The notes below the pieces were generated by a model that was not told the DNA's origin, ran no database searches, and saw nothing but the letters and a program-made list of their open reading frames with translations. Made by a program: the position numbers and the translations under genes. Positions 25,056-32,501 of a stretch of 64,000 nt of DNA are shown here, in pieces (position 1 is the first letter of the stretch; each line of letters starts with the position of its first letter). Source of the DNA: an uncultured Kiritimatiellota bacterium (lineage in GTDB: Bacteria; Verrucomicrobiota; Kiritimatiellia; RFP12; UBA1067); NCBI GenBank assembly GCA_934643865.1, contig CAKUCX010000010.1:6586-70585 (forward strand). Direction: 5' to 3'.

Positions 25056-25093
25056 GGGAAAATCGGGATATGAGGGTGGAATGAGGCGCCCAC

Positions 25094-25122
25094 TTGACGC
25101 AGAGGGGCCGCTTTGCTAAACT
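25094..25122 (+). promoter_or_regulatory. Promoter of rpmI-rplT
   Basis: TTGACG (25094-25099), 17-bp spacer, TAAACT (25117-25122); near consensus. Confidence 0.85.
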
Positions 25123-25143
25123 AGAGTCCGTTTTCCGTCTGGA

Positions 25144-25166
25144 TCGGGCTCAAACCGACTGCCCGA
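25144..25166 (+). promoter_or_regulatory. Leader hairpin upstream of rpmI, possible L20 autoregulatory site
   Basis: TCGGGC (25144-25149) pairs with GCCCGA (25161-25166) in the transcribed leader. In other bacteria L20 binds leader structures to repress this operon; the match here is only by position. Confidence 0.35.
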
Positions 25167-25197
25167 CCGGTAAGGAAGCCAGCAAAGGACAAGAAAC

Positions 25198-25395
25198 ATG
25201 CCTAAGATGAAAACGAAGAAGTGCGCGACGAAGCGCATGAAAATGTCGGCTACGGGAAAGGTGATGCGTTCGCAGGGCGGCAAGGCCCACCTGAACGGCT
25301 ACAAGAGCCGCAGCCGCAAGCGCAACCTCCGCGGCCGTACCGTCACGGATGCGTCCGTCGAGAAGACCATGCACCGCATGCAGCCGTACGCCTAA
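25198..25395 (+). CDS. rpmI: 50S ribosomal protein L35
   Basis: A 65-residue basic protein of the large ribosomal subunit, full family length. The start [20 protein letters not shown] is followed by the diagnostic basic stretch [20 protein letters not shown]. It has its own strong promoter and is followed 14 bp later by the L20 gene, the usual pair. The translation factor gene infC, normally first in this operon, is not upstream; a 1.2-kb repeat patch is there instead. Confidence 0.97.
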   Translation: MPKMKTKKCATKRMKMSATGKVMRSQGGKAHLNGYKSRSRKRNLRGRTVTDASVEKTMHRMQPYA

Positions 25396-25409
25396 GGAGG
25401 ATCTGAACA

Positions 25410-25757
25410 ATGCGAGCCACGAATGCACCTGCTTCCCGCGAACGCCGCCGCCGCCGCCTGGCCCTTGCCAAGGGTTTCCGGGGCGCCCGTTCCAAACTCT
25501 TCCGCACCGCGACGGAGGCCGTCGACCGCGCCCGGCGACTGGCGACCATCCACCGCAAGCTGAAGAAGCGCGACTTCCGCCACCTCTGGATCGCCCGCAT
25601 CAACGCGGCGACCCGCGCCGAGGGCCTGAGCTACAGCAAGTTCATGGCCGGCCTCATCAAGGCGGGCGTGACGCTCAACCGCAAGATGCTCAGCGAGATC
25701 GCGATCCACGATCCTGCGGGCTTCAAGCAGATCGTCGAGATCGCGAAAAAGGCCTAA
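25410..25757 (+). CDS. rplT: 50S ribosomal protein L20
   Basis: A 115-residue protein needed for early assembly of the large subunit. The N-terminal half is very basic ([20 protein letters not shown]) and extends into 23S rRNA; the C-terminal globular domain ([20 protein letters not shown]) is intact. Length and order after L35 are typical, and AAGGAGG precedes the ATG. A strong intrinsic terminator follows at 25786-25814, closing the two-gene operon. In E. coli L20 represses its own operon; here a leader hairpin at 25144-25166 could serve, but this is unproven. Confidence 0.97.
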   Translation: MRATNAPASRERRRRRLALAKGFRGARSKLFRTATEAVDRARRLATIHRKLKKRDFRHLWIARINAATRAEGLSYSKFMAGLIKAGVTLNRKMLSEIAIHDPAGFKQIVEIAKKA

Positions 25758-25785
25758 GTGATCAGGTCTTTCACGACGAACGGAG

Positions 25786-25814
25786 AAGGCACGGCGCACG
25801 CCGTGCCTTTTCTT
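25786..25814 (+). terminator. Intrinsic terminator after rplT
   Basis: A 10-bp perfect stem AAGGCACGGC/GCCGTGCCTT with loop GCAC (25796-25799), followed by a T-rich tract. Confidence 0.92.
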
Positions 25815-25882
25815 GACGCCGCCTCGTCCGGCGACACGCCGCGCCGCGCAGCCTTCCTGCGCGAACAGGACACGCACGCTTC

Positions 25883-27430
25883 ATGAACGGGCCTATGGAC
25901 AAGATTATCATTCTCGACTACGGTTCGCAGTACACGCAGCTCATCGCGCGGCGCATCCGCGAACAGCACGTTTATTCCGAAATCGTCCCGTTCGACATCA
26001 CGGCCGAGCGGGTGAAGGCCTACGCGCCGAAGGGCATCATCCTCTCGGGCGGGCCGAACAGCGTCTTCGAGGCGGGCGCGCCCGGCATCGACCGCGCGAT
26101 CTTCGACCTCGGCGTGCCGGTCCTCGGCGTCTGCTACGGCATGCAGCTCATGAGCCAGGCGCTCGGCGGCACGGTGCAGCCCGGCGAGCGGCGCGAATAC
26201 GGCAAGACCGAGATGACGGTCGAGCCGGGCAACGAGCTTTTCAAGGGCCTCCCCGACACGTTCACCGTCTGGATGAGCCACGGCGACCGCGTCGCGGCGA
26301 TCCCGGCGGGCTTCCAGGTGAGCGCGACGTCGGCGAACTGCCCCTACGCGGCGATCCGCAACGAGGCGAGGCGCTTCTTCGGCATCCAGTTCCATCCGGA
26401 GGTCGTCCACACCGAACACGGCAAACAGATCCTCTCGAACTTCGTCTTCAACATCTGCCGCGCGAACGCCGACTGGCAGCTGACGACGTGGATCGAGGAC
26501 ACGGTGGAGAAGCTAAAGAGGCAGGTCGGCGACGACGAGGTCGTGCTGGGCCTCTCCGGCGGCGTCGATTCGTCCGTCGCGGCCGTTCTCCTCCACAAGG
26601 CGATCGGGCCGCGCCTCCACTGCATCTTCGTGGACAACGGACTCCTGCGCTGGCGCGAGGCCGAGCAGGTGGAGGAGATGTTCCACGCGAAGCTGGGGCT
26701 CGACCTCACCGTCGCGCGCGCCGCGCAGAAGTTCTACGCCGCGCTGAAGGGGCTCGACGAGCCGGAGGCGAAGCGCAAGGCGATCGGCAAGACGTTCATC
26801 GACGTCTTCGCGGACGAGGCGCGGCGATTCAAACACTGCCGTTTCCTCGGGCAGGGCACGATCTACCCCGACGTCATCGAGAGTTCCCACGCGGTGAAGG
26901 GCCCCTCGCAGACGATCAAGTCGCACCACAACGTGGGCGGGCTGCCGCCGGACCTCGCGTTCGAGCTGTGCGAGCCGCTCAGGGACCTCTTCAAGGACGA
27001 GGTGCGCGCCGTCGGCCGCGTCCTCGGCATGGCGGACGAGCTTCTCGACCGCCAGCCGTTCCCCGGCCCGGGCCTCGGCGTGCGCATCCTCGGCGAAGTG
27101 ACCGAGGAAAAGGTGAAGCTTCTCCAGCAGGCCGACCTGCGCGTGCAGGAGGAGGTCAAGAAGCTGCCCGACTACAAGGCGATCTGGCAGACGTTCGCCG
27201 TCCTCCTGCCCGTCAGGTCCGTCGGCGTGATGGGCGACCAGCGCACCTACGAGTACACGTGCGCGATCCGCTCGGTCAACTCCATCGACGCGATGACGGC
27301 GGACTGGACGCATCTCCCCTACGAGACGCTCGCGGCGATGTCGAGCCGCATCATCAACGAGGTGCGCGGCATTAACCGCGTCGTCTACGACATCTCCTCG
27401 AAGCCGCCCGCCACCATCGAGTGGGAGTGA
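25883..27430 (+). CDS. guaA: GMP synthase (glutamine-hydrolysing)
   Basis: Converts XMP, ATP and glutamine to GMP. The 515-residue protein has the full three-part layout. The class I glutamine amidotransferase domain comes first (GGPNSV, nucleophile C84 in GVCYGMQ, His-Glu in FHPEVVHT). The ATP-pyrophosphatase P-loop SGGVDSSV follows near residue 224. Last is the dimerisation domain with RQPFPGPGLGVRILGE and the C-terminal end PPATIEWE. The start could be ATG 25883 or ATG 25895 (the latter begins MDKIIILDYGSQ); neither has a strong ribosome binding site. It follows the rplT terminator by 68 bp, and a small acyl carrier protein gene begins 6 bp after its stop. Confidence 0.96.
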   Translation: MNGPMDKIIILDYGSQYTQLIARRIREQHVYSEIVPFDITAERVKAYAPKGIILSGGPNSVFEAGAPGIDRAIFDLGVPVLGVCYGMQLMSQALGGTVQPGERREYGKTEMTVEPGNELFKGLPDTFTVWMSHGDRVAAIPAGFQVSATSANCPYAAIRNEARRFFGIQFHPEVVHTEHGKQILSNFVFNICRANADWQLTTWIEDTVEKLKRQVGDDEVVLGLSGGVDSSVAAVLLHKAIGPRLHCIFVDNGLLRWREAEQVEEMFHAKLGLDLTVARAAQKFYAALKGLDEPEAKRKAIGKTFIDVFADEARRFKHCRFLGQGTIYPDVIESSHAVKGPSQTIKSHHNVGGLPPDLAFELCEPLRDLFKDEVRAVGRVLGMADELLDRQPFPGPGLGVRILGEVTEEKVKLLQQADLRVQEEVKKLPDYKAIWQTFAVLLPVRSVGVMGDQRTYEYTCAIRSVNSIDAMTADWTHLPYETLAAMSSRIINEVRGINRVVYDISSKPPATIEWE

Positions 27431-27436
27431 CGGCGG

Positions 27437-27706
27437 ATGCGTGCGATGGATGCGTTTCTGGACTTCGCGGCGGACGTGCTGGGCGTGCCGAAGGGCACGC
27501 TCGGCCCGGAGACGGCGTATGGCGCGATTCCCGAGTGGGACAGCGTGATGCACCTGCGCCTCGTCATGGAGACGGAGGCGCGCTACGGCTCATCCATCCC
27601 CTTGGAGGCGATTCCCGCCCTGCGGACGCTCGCCGACTTCGCGCCCTACCTCGGCGGGGCGGACGAAGCGCCCTTTTCACGCACACGAAAGGATGCCCCC
27701 ACATGA
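27437..27706 (+). CDS. Acyl carrier protein-like protein
   Basis: An 89-residue protein with the four-helix acyl/peptidyl carrier fold. The phosphopantetheine attachment serine lies in EWDSVMHLRLVMETE, where housekeeping ACPs have DSL; DSV variants are usual in secondary-metabolite or cell-surface carriers. It begins 6 bp after guaA and its stop overlaps the galM start by 4 bp (ATGA), so it is cotranscribed with genes that do not share its chemistry. No ketosynthase or adenylation gene is nearby, so its partner enzyme is unknown. An ATG at 27446 is an alternative start. Confidence 0.85.
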   Translation: MRAMDAFLDFAADVLGVPKGTLGPETAYGAIPEWDSVMHLRLVMETEARYGSSIPLEAIPALRTLADFAPYLGGADEAPFSRTRKDAPT

Positions 27707-28728
27707 AAATCGCGGAATACGGGAAGACCCATGACGGACGCGCGGTCACGTCCTACACGCTGGAGGGCGCGGACGGCGCCGCGCTGGAGGTGCTGGACTA
27801 CGGCGGGAAGGTGCGGCGGCTCGCCGTGCCGGACCGCGCGGGGCGCTGCGAGAACGTGGCCGTCTCGCTCGACTTCGCGAAGCCGGGCTTCGGCGGCTCG
27901 CTCATCGGACGCTACGCGAACCGCATCGCGGGCGGGCGCTTCACGCTGGACGGGCAGACGTACGAACTGCCCGCGAACATCCGCCCCGACGGCCTCCCGT
28001 GCCTGCTGCACGGCGGCGCGGCGGGCTTCCACGACAAGGTCTGGCACGCGGCGCCCTTCACGGCGGCGGACGGCTCGGACGGCCTCGTGCTGACGCTCCG
28101 CAGCCCCGACGGCGAGGGCGGCTTTCCCGGGACGCTCGACGTGAAGGTGACGTACACGTTCTCGCGCACGCACGTCTGGCGCATCGACTGGGAGGCGACG
28201 ACGGACCGGGCGACGCCCGTCAACGTCACGCACCACGTCTACTTCAACCTGGGCGGCGACCGCCGCGCCCCCGTCACGGACCATCTCCTCACGCTCGCCG
28301 CGACCGGCTACACGCCGCTCGGCGCCGGGCAGATCCCCACGGGCGAGGTGCTGCCCGTCGCGGGGACGGACTTCGACTTCGCCGCGCCGCGCGCGATCGG
28401 CGCGCGGATGGCGGGGCAGTACGACCACAACTTCGCGCTCGCCGCGCAGGACGGCTCCCTCGCGCGCGCGGCGGTCGTGGAGGATCCCGTCTCCGGGCGC
28501 GTCCTCGAAACGTGGACGACCGAGCCGGGCGTGCAGGTCTACGCCGGCGGCGCGTTCACGGATGCGCTGAAGGACCAGTTCGCGCGCCCGCTCTTCCCGT
28601 TCGCGGGCCTCGCCCTCGAAACGCAGCACTATCCCGATTCCGTCAACCAGCCGACCTTCCCCAGCACGATCCTGCGCCCGGGCGACGTCTTCCGCTCGAC
28701 GACGGAATACCGCTTCGGCGCGCGGTGA
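27703..28728 (+). CDS. galM: Aldose 1-epimerase (galactose mutarotase)
   Basis: Interconverts alpha and beta anomers of galactose and related sugars. At 341 residues it has normal length and no signal peptide, so it acts in the cytoplasm. Conserved motifs are GRYANRIAGGRF, LLHGG (one active-site His), NVTHHVYFNLGG (the second His), YDHNFAL and LALETQHYPD, which holds the catalytic Glu. All key residues are in place. The start at 27703 overlaps the stop of the carrier-protein gene. Unlike in E. coli there are no galK or galT genes nearby; the secreted glycosidases of the window would supply free sugars. Confidence 0.95.
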   Translation: MKIAEYGKTHDGRAVTSYTLEGADGAALEVLDYGGKVRRLAVPDRAGRCENVAVSLDFAKPGFGGSLIGRYANRIAGGRFTLDGQTYELPANIRPDGLPCLLHGGAAGFHDKVWHAAPFTAADGSDGLVLTLRSPDGEGGFPGTLDVKVTYTFSRTHVWRIDWEATTDRATPVNVTHHVYFNLGGDRRAPVTDHLLTLAATGYTPLGAGQIPTGEVLPVAGTDFDFAAPRAIGARMAGQYDHNFALAAQDGSLARAAVVEDPVSGRVLETWTTEPGVQVYAGGAFTDALKDQFARPLFPFAGLALETQHYPDSVNQPTFPSTILRPGDVFRSTTEYRFGAR

Positions 28729-28762
28729 GCCCGCCCCGAACCCGCCCCGCCCGAAATGGCGA

Positions 28763-28791
28763 TTGACAGAAAGGAGAGGGGCGTATATACT
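28763..28791 (+). promoter_or_regulatory. Promoter of the secreted-protein operon 28842-36177
   Basis: TTGACA (28763-28768), 17-bp spacer, TATACT (28786-28791), 50 bp before the first start codon; near consensus. Confidence 0.85.
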
Positions 28792-28841
28792 CGCAGCGGA
28801 ACATGCCAACTTTAATGTCGCCCTTGGGCAAGGAGGATGCA

Positions 28842-30854
28842 ATGTCTAGGAAATGCGCGCGCATCGTCGTCTGTGCGGCGTTGGCCGCCCAGGCGGCTTC
28901 GGCGGCGACGTGGACGGTCTACCACGAAGAACATGTGCCGGTCAAGGACGGCGTGGTCGTCACGGGCGCGTCCGCGCTGACACCCGTCGCGCAGCTCACG
29001 AACGCCCTTGCGCAGGCGAGCCGCGACGACCGCATCGTCATCAAGCCCGGCGTCTACGACCTCGACGCCGAGCTTGGCGTCATCGACAAGGGGGACGGCC
29101 ACGGCCTCTCCTATCTGATCATCGACAACAAAAGCCTCGTCCTCGAAGGCGAAGACCCGGCGCACTGGTCGGAGAAGGCGCCCGAGCAGGAAACGGTGAT
29201 CAGGGGCGGTGCCAAGGGCCGCATCGTCTATGCCTACATGGGGGGAGGGCGCTCAAGCGTCTTCAGGCATCTGACGTTCGAGGGCGGGACGGCGGGGGAG
29301 AAACAGCAGGGCGGAGCCATCTACTTCCTCGACGCCCTGTCGGTGAAGCCGCATCAGCAGGGCTATGCCTCCAACTGCGTCTTTCGCGCGAACACGGCCA
29401 GCGAGAGCGGCGCGACGCACTACGTGACCGCCTACGATTCGCTCTTCACGAACAACGTGGCGACGCTGAACGGCGGCGGCGCCAGCGGCATCGTGTCGCG
29501 GAATTCAACCACGGGCGCGCAAGGGACAAACGACTTCATCGCGTGCGTCTTCGTGGGCAACCGCGCCGAGCGCAACGGCGGCGCGCTGTACATCAACTAC
29601 ACGAAAGGGGGCGCCGACATGGGGGCTTGCGACCTCTCGGGCTGCCGCTTCGAGGGCAACCGCGCGCGGCGCGGCGGCGCCCTCCACCTCACAGCTACGG
29701 CCAAATCGGACGCACACCTGGCGGCATGCCATTTCTCGAACAACGTGGCGACGGAGAACGGCGGCGCCGTCGCGGTGGAGGGCGTGGCCATGGCGCTTCT
29801 CGCGGACACGGCGTTTGCGGGCAACGCGGCGGCGAAGGGCGGCGGCGTCTGGACCGAAGGCAGGCTGGAGACGATGACGAACTGCACGTTCGCCGGGAAC
29901 ACCGCGACCGGGGACGGCGCCTCGATGCAGACCGAAGGCGGCTACGGGCAGATCGCGGGCTGCGTGTTCCGGGACAACGTCGCGGCAGGGACCGGCGCAG
30001 GCGTCGCCGCGCTCTCGCCCGCGCACGCCGGCGAGGTGCATGCCTGCCGGTTCGACAACAACACGAACAAGTGGGCGAACGTCGGCTCGCAGATCCGCTT
30101 CGCCCGGCGCGTGACGGACTGCACGTTCGCGGGCGCGGGCGACATGATCGCCGCGGCCTACGACCGCTGCGTCTTCGAGGGCTGCCGGTTCGACTACGAG
30201 AACTACGGCGGCGCGATGATCCTCTTCAACGAAGAGACGGGCGCGGGCAGCCTGCGCAACTGCCTCTTCCGAAACAACACGCTCCACAACGGCATCCAGA
30301 ACTCGACGGGCGCCTCCATCGAGATCGCCAACTGCACGTTCGCGTCGAACGAGGTCATCAAGGCCTGGAACCCCTTCGCCCAGTCCTGGGCGGACGGGTA
30401 TCTCTTCTTTGCGTTCCGCGGCGGGGAGGGCGACGTCAAGCGCCCCTCCACGAACGTCATCGTCAACTGCCTCTTCGCGGACAATTGGCGCGACGGCAAG
30501 CGCGCGGACGTGTCGTTCTACCGCACGACGACGAACGTGGGTTCCTCGTATGCCGGGAACATCCTCAGCAACGCGCTCTACGAGGTGGCGGATCTCCCGG
30601 CCCAAGGGCTCGTCCACGGCGCGAACGTCGTCGCCGCGCCGAAGTTCCTCGCGGGCGATCCCGCCTATCCTGGGAAGCCGCACGACATGCCGTCCCGCGC
30701 GTCGCCCGCGCGCAACGCGGGGCGGCGCCTGGCGTGGATGACGGCGGAGGCGACCGATCTCGCGGGCGGCCCGCGCGTCGTCGACGACCTGCCCGACATC
30801 GGATGCTACGAATGCGACCTCCCGCCGCGCGGCACGCTGTTTCTCGTGCGCTAG
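28842..30854 (+). CDS. Secreted right-handed beta-helix protein with short C-terminal tail
   Basis: A 670-residue exported protein. Signal peptide RKCARIVVCAALAAQAASA is cut near residue 20. The body is a series of beta-helix coils with repeated N-x-A and C-x-F motifs (SNCVFRANTASESGA, ACHFSNNVATENGGA, NCTFAGNTATGDGA), the pattern of pectate-lyase-like and chlamydial Pmp-like helices. No catalytic pectate lyase signature was identified, so adhesion or polysaccharide binding is as likely as lyase activity. It ends PPRGTLFLVR, matching the tail found on five other secreted proteins here. AAGGAGG lies before ATG 28842, which begins the signal peptide; an earlier in-frame ATG at 28803 would mask it. 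First gene of the plus-strand operon. Confidence 0.88.
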   Translation: MSRKCARIVVCAALAAQAASAATWTVYHEEHVPVKDGVVVTGASALTPVAQLTNALAQASRDDRIVIKPGVYDLDAELGVIDKGDGHGLSYLIIDNKSLVLEGEDPAHWSEKAPEQETVIRGGAKGRIVYAYMGGGRSSVFRHLTFEGGTAGEKQQGGAIYFLDALSVKPHQQGYASNCVFRANTASESGATHYVTAYDSLFTNNVATLNGGGASGIVSRNSTTGAQGTNDFIACVFVGNRAERNGGALYINYTKGGADMGACDLSGCRFEGNRARRGGALHLTATAKSDAHLAACHFSNNVATENGGAVAVEGVAMALLADTAFAGNAAAKGGGVWTEGRLETMTNCTFAGNTATGDGASMQTEGGYGQIAGCVFRDNVAAGTGAGVAALSPAHAGEVHACRFDNNTNKWANVGSQIRFARRVTDCTFAGAGDMIAAAYDRCVFEGCRFDYENYGGAMILFNEETGAGSLRNCLFRNNTLHNGIQNSTGASIEIANCTFASNEVIKAWNPFAQSWADGYLFFAFRGGEGDVKRPSTNVIVNCLFADNWRDGKRADVSFYRTTTNVGSSYAGNILSNALYEVADLPAQGLVHGANVVAAPKFLAGDPAYPGKPHDMPSRASPARNAGRRLAWMTAEATDLAGGPRVVDDLPDIGCYECDLPPRGTLFLVR

Positions 30855-30906
30855 GGCCGGCCGCGCGGCTGTTCGCCAGACGGAAATTCAACAGGAGGGA
30901 TGTGAC

Positions 30907-31131
30907 ATGGCGTTTCGACACCACCTTGCCGCTTCGGCGGCCTTCGCGGTGGCGGCCTTCGCGGCGGCGGACGAACCGGCCTGGGCCGAGCTGAGCGGCG
31001 TCGAGCGGCCGCCGCTTGCGGTGTCCGCGCGCGCGGCCGCCGCCCATGCCTACGACACGCGCCGCGCGTCGCGCGTCTCTTCGCAGGCGACGGACGTCAA
31101 GAAGCCCGGCTTCATGATCATTGTGCGCTAA
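30907..31131 (+). CDS. 74-residue secreted microprotein ending in the shared tail
   Basis: Small protein with an N-terminal signal peptide (LAASAAFAVAAFAAADEPA), a short Ala/Arg-rich mature part of about 50 residues with no recognised domain, and the end KKPGFMIIVR, which fits the G-x-hydrophobic-[FV]-R tail. The ribosome binding site AGGAGGGATGTGAC is strong. It starts 52 bp after the tailed beta-helix gene and ends 13 bp before a SUMF1-like gene. The same order, microprotein then SUMF1-like gene, recurs at 51210-49544. It could be a secreted substrate, a peptide signal or a subunit of the SUMF1-like protein. Its function is unknown. Confidence 0.72.
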   Translation: MAFRHHLAASAAFAVAAFAAADEPAWAELSGVERPPLAVSARAAAAHAYDTRRASRVSSQATDVKKPGFMIIVR

Positions 31132-31144
31132 GAGGAGCCTTGCC

Positions 31145-32473
31145 ATGAGAACCCTTCTTGCGATGTGCGCGCTGGGCGCAGGCGCCGCCCTCTCCGCGGC
31201 CGAGGCCGAGCCCGCCGTCTCCGAGGTCACCGTGACGCCCGTCGAGGCGGCGCGGCATTTCTCGATCTCCTACAAGCTGACGGGCGGGCCGGCCATCGTG
31301 ACGATGGCGGTCTTCACGAACGGCGTCCACGCGGGCGGCGCGGCGGTTCGGGCCGTCGTGGGCGACGTCAACGCACTCGTACAGCCGGACGACGAACGGA
31401 CGAAGCGCATCGTCTGGTTCCCGGACACGGCGTTTCCCGCGACGACGCTCGCCGCAGAGGCGGTTTCCGTCGAGCTGACGCTTTGGCGCCCCGACACGCC
31501 GCCGGACTACGCCGCCGTGCGCATCGCCGCCGACGACGATGCGCGGCACGTCGCCTACTACGCCGACGAGGCGAGCCTGCCGGGCGGCATCGGCGACGCG
31601 CGCTGGCGCACGGACTACCTGCTGCTGCGCCGCATTCCGCGCTCGGACCGCCCCTGGCGCATGGGCGCGCCGAGCGGAGAGTTCCCCCTGCGCGCCAAAA
31701 GCGAGGTGCCGCATCTCGTGAAGCTGACGGTGGACTACTACATGGGCGTCTTCCCGGTGACGCAGGGGCAGTATGCCGCCGTGGCGGGGGAGAATCCGTC
31801 GCCCGCCGCGCAGCAGGCGCCTTCGGACGCGGCGTGCCGCCCGGCGACGAATGTCAAGCTCCACGGGCAGCTGCGCCACACGCCGCAGGCAGACCGCTTC
31901 CGCTGGCCGGAGGACGGCCACACCTTCACGACCGCCGTCTTCATGGGCAAGCTGGGCGCGCGGACGGGCGTGGCGTTCGACCTCCCGACGGACGCGCAGT
32001 GGGAGTACGCCTGCCGCGCGGGCGAACAGGCGGCGATGCCCAACGGCCGGCCGGCCGGCGATGCGTCGGCCTCGGACATCGCCTGGTACGACAAGGACGG
32101 CCTTGGCGAGGACAACATCCTGCCGGCGCCCGTCGGGACGCTCCGCCCGAACGCCTGGGGGCTCTACGACATGCTCGGCAATGTGGCCGAATGGTGCCTC
32201 GACTGGTGGTCGGACGCCGATTCCGGCTATCCGGCGAACGACGTGAACCATGACGCGGCGACGGGGGTCTGCGTCGATCCCGTCGGCCCCGCCAGCACGG
32301 AGGCCCGCACGTGGCGCGTGCTTCGCGGCCTGGGCTTCTCGGTGAAGGAGGAGGGGAAGGCGCGCTACCTCCGTTCGGCCTACCGCCTGGAGAACCGCAC
32401 GGGCGACACGCAGCGCCCATGGATCGGCTTCCGCGTGGCCTGCCCCTGCCCGCTGCCGGCGACGTTCGACTGA
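31145..32473 (+). CDS. Secreted SUMF1-like (FGE-sulfatase domain) protein A
   Basis: A 442-residue exported protein with signal peptide MRTLLAMCALGAGAALSAAE. Residues about 20-150 form a beta-rich module shared with proteins B and C (FSISYKLTGGPAIVTM, GDVNALV, PPDYAAVRI). Residues about 165-435 are a SUMF1/formylglycine-generating-enzyme-like domain (YYMGVFPVTQGQY, FDLPTDAQWEYACRAG, WGLYDMLGNVAEWCLDW, IGFRVAC). In the segment RVLRGLGFSVKEEGKARYLR the two copper-binding cysteines of true FGE are absent, so sulfatase activation is unlikely. The fold may bind ligands or act like other SUMF1-type enzymes. The start is 31145 after AGAGGAG; an upstream ATG would overlap the microprotein gene. Confidence 0.85.
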   Translation: MRTLLAMCALGAGAALSAAEAEPAVSEVTVTPVEAARHFSISYKLTGGPAIVTMAVFTNGVHAGGAAVRAVVGDVNALVQPDDERTKRIVWFPDTAFPATTLAAEAVSVELTLWRPDTPPDYAAVRIAADDDARHVAYYADEASLPGGIGDARWRTDYLLLRRIPRSDRPWRMGAPSGEFPLRAKSEVPHLVKLTVDYYMGVFPVTQGQYAAVAGENPSPAAQQAPSDAACRPATNVKLHGQLRHTPQADRFRWPEDGHTFTTAVFMGKLGARTGVAFDLPTDAQWEYACRAGEQAAMPNGRPAGDASASDIAWYDKDGLGEDNILPAPVGTLRPNAWGLYDMLGNVAEWCLDWWSDADSGYPANDVNHDAATGVCVDPVGPASTEARTWRVLRGLGFSVKEEGKARYLRSAYRLENRTGDTQRPWIGFRVACPCPLPATFD

Positions 32474-32501
32474 CGGGAACTACGCAATGAAGGAGAAGGC
32501 C

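Larger units (their letters stand above)
23843..25080. other. 1.2-kb non-coding repeat patch
   Basis: No supported gene. The stretch is a mosaic of short interspersed repeats, including several copies of CTCCGTGTTGACCGGCCGG or its complement, in both orientations, plus a 17-bp tandem repeat and an 11-bp hairpin. Open frames on either strand overlap the repeats and lack family signals. Confidence 0.7.

Noticed and set aside
23844..25093. Several 60-170 codon frames in the repeat patch
   Set aside because: They appear on both strands over repeated DNA, lack ribosome binding sites and differ between repeat copies by frameshifts.
31145..32473. True formylglycine-generating enzyme (sulfatase activator)
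   Set aside because: The active-site cysteine positions are not Cys, and no sulfatase gene is in the window.
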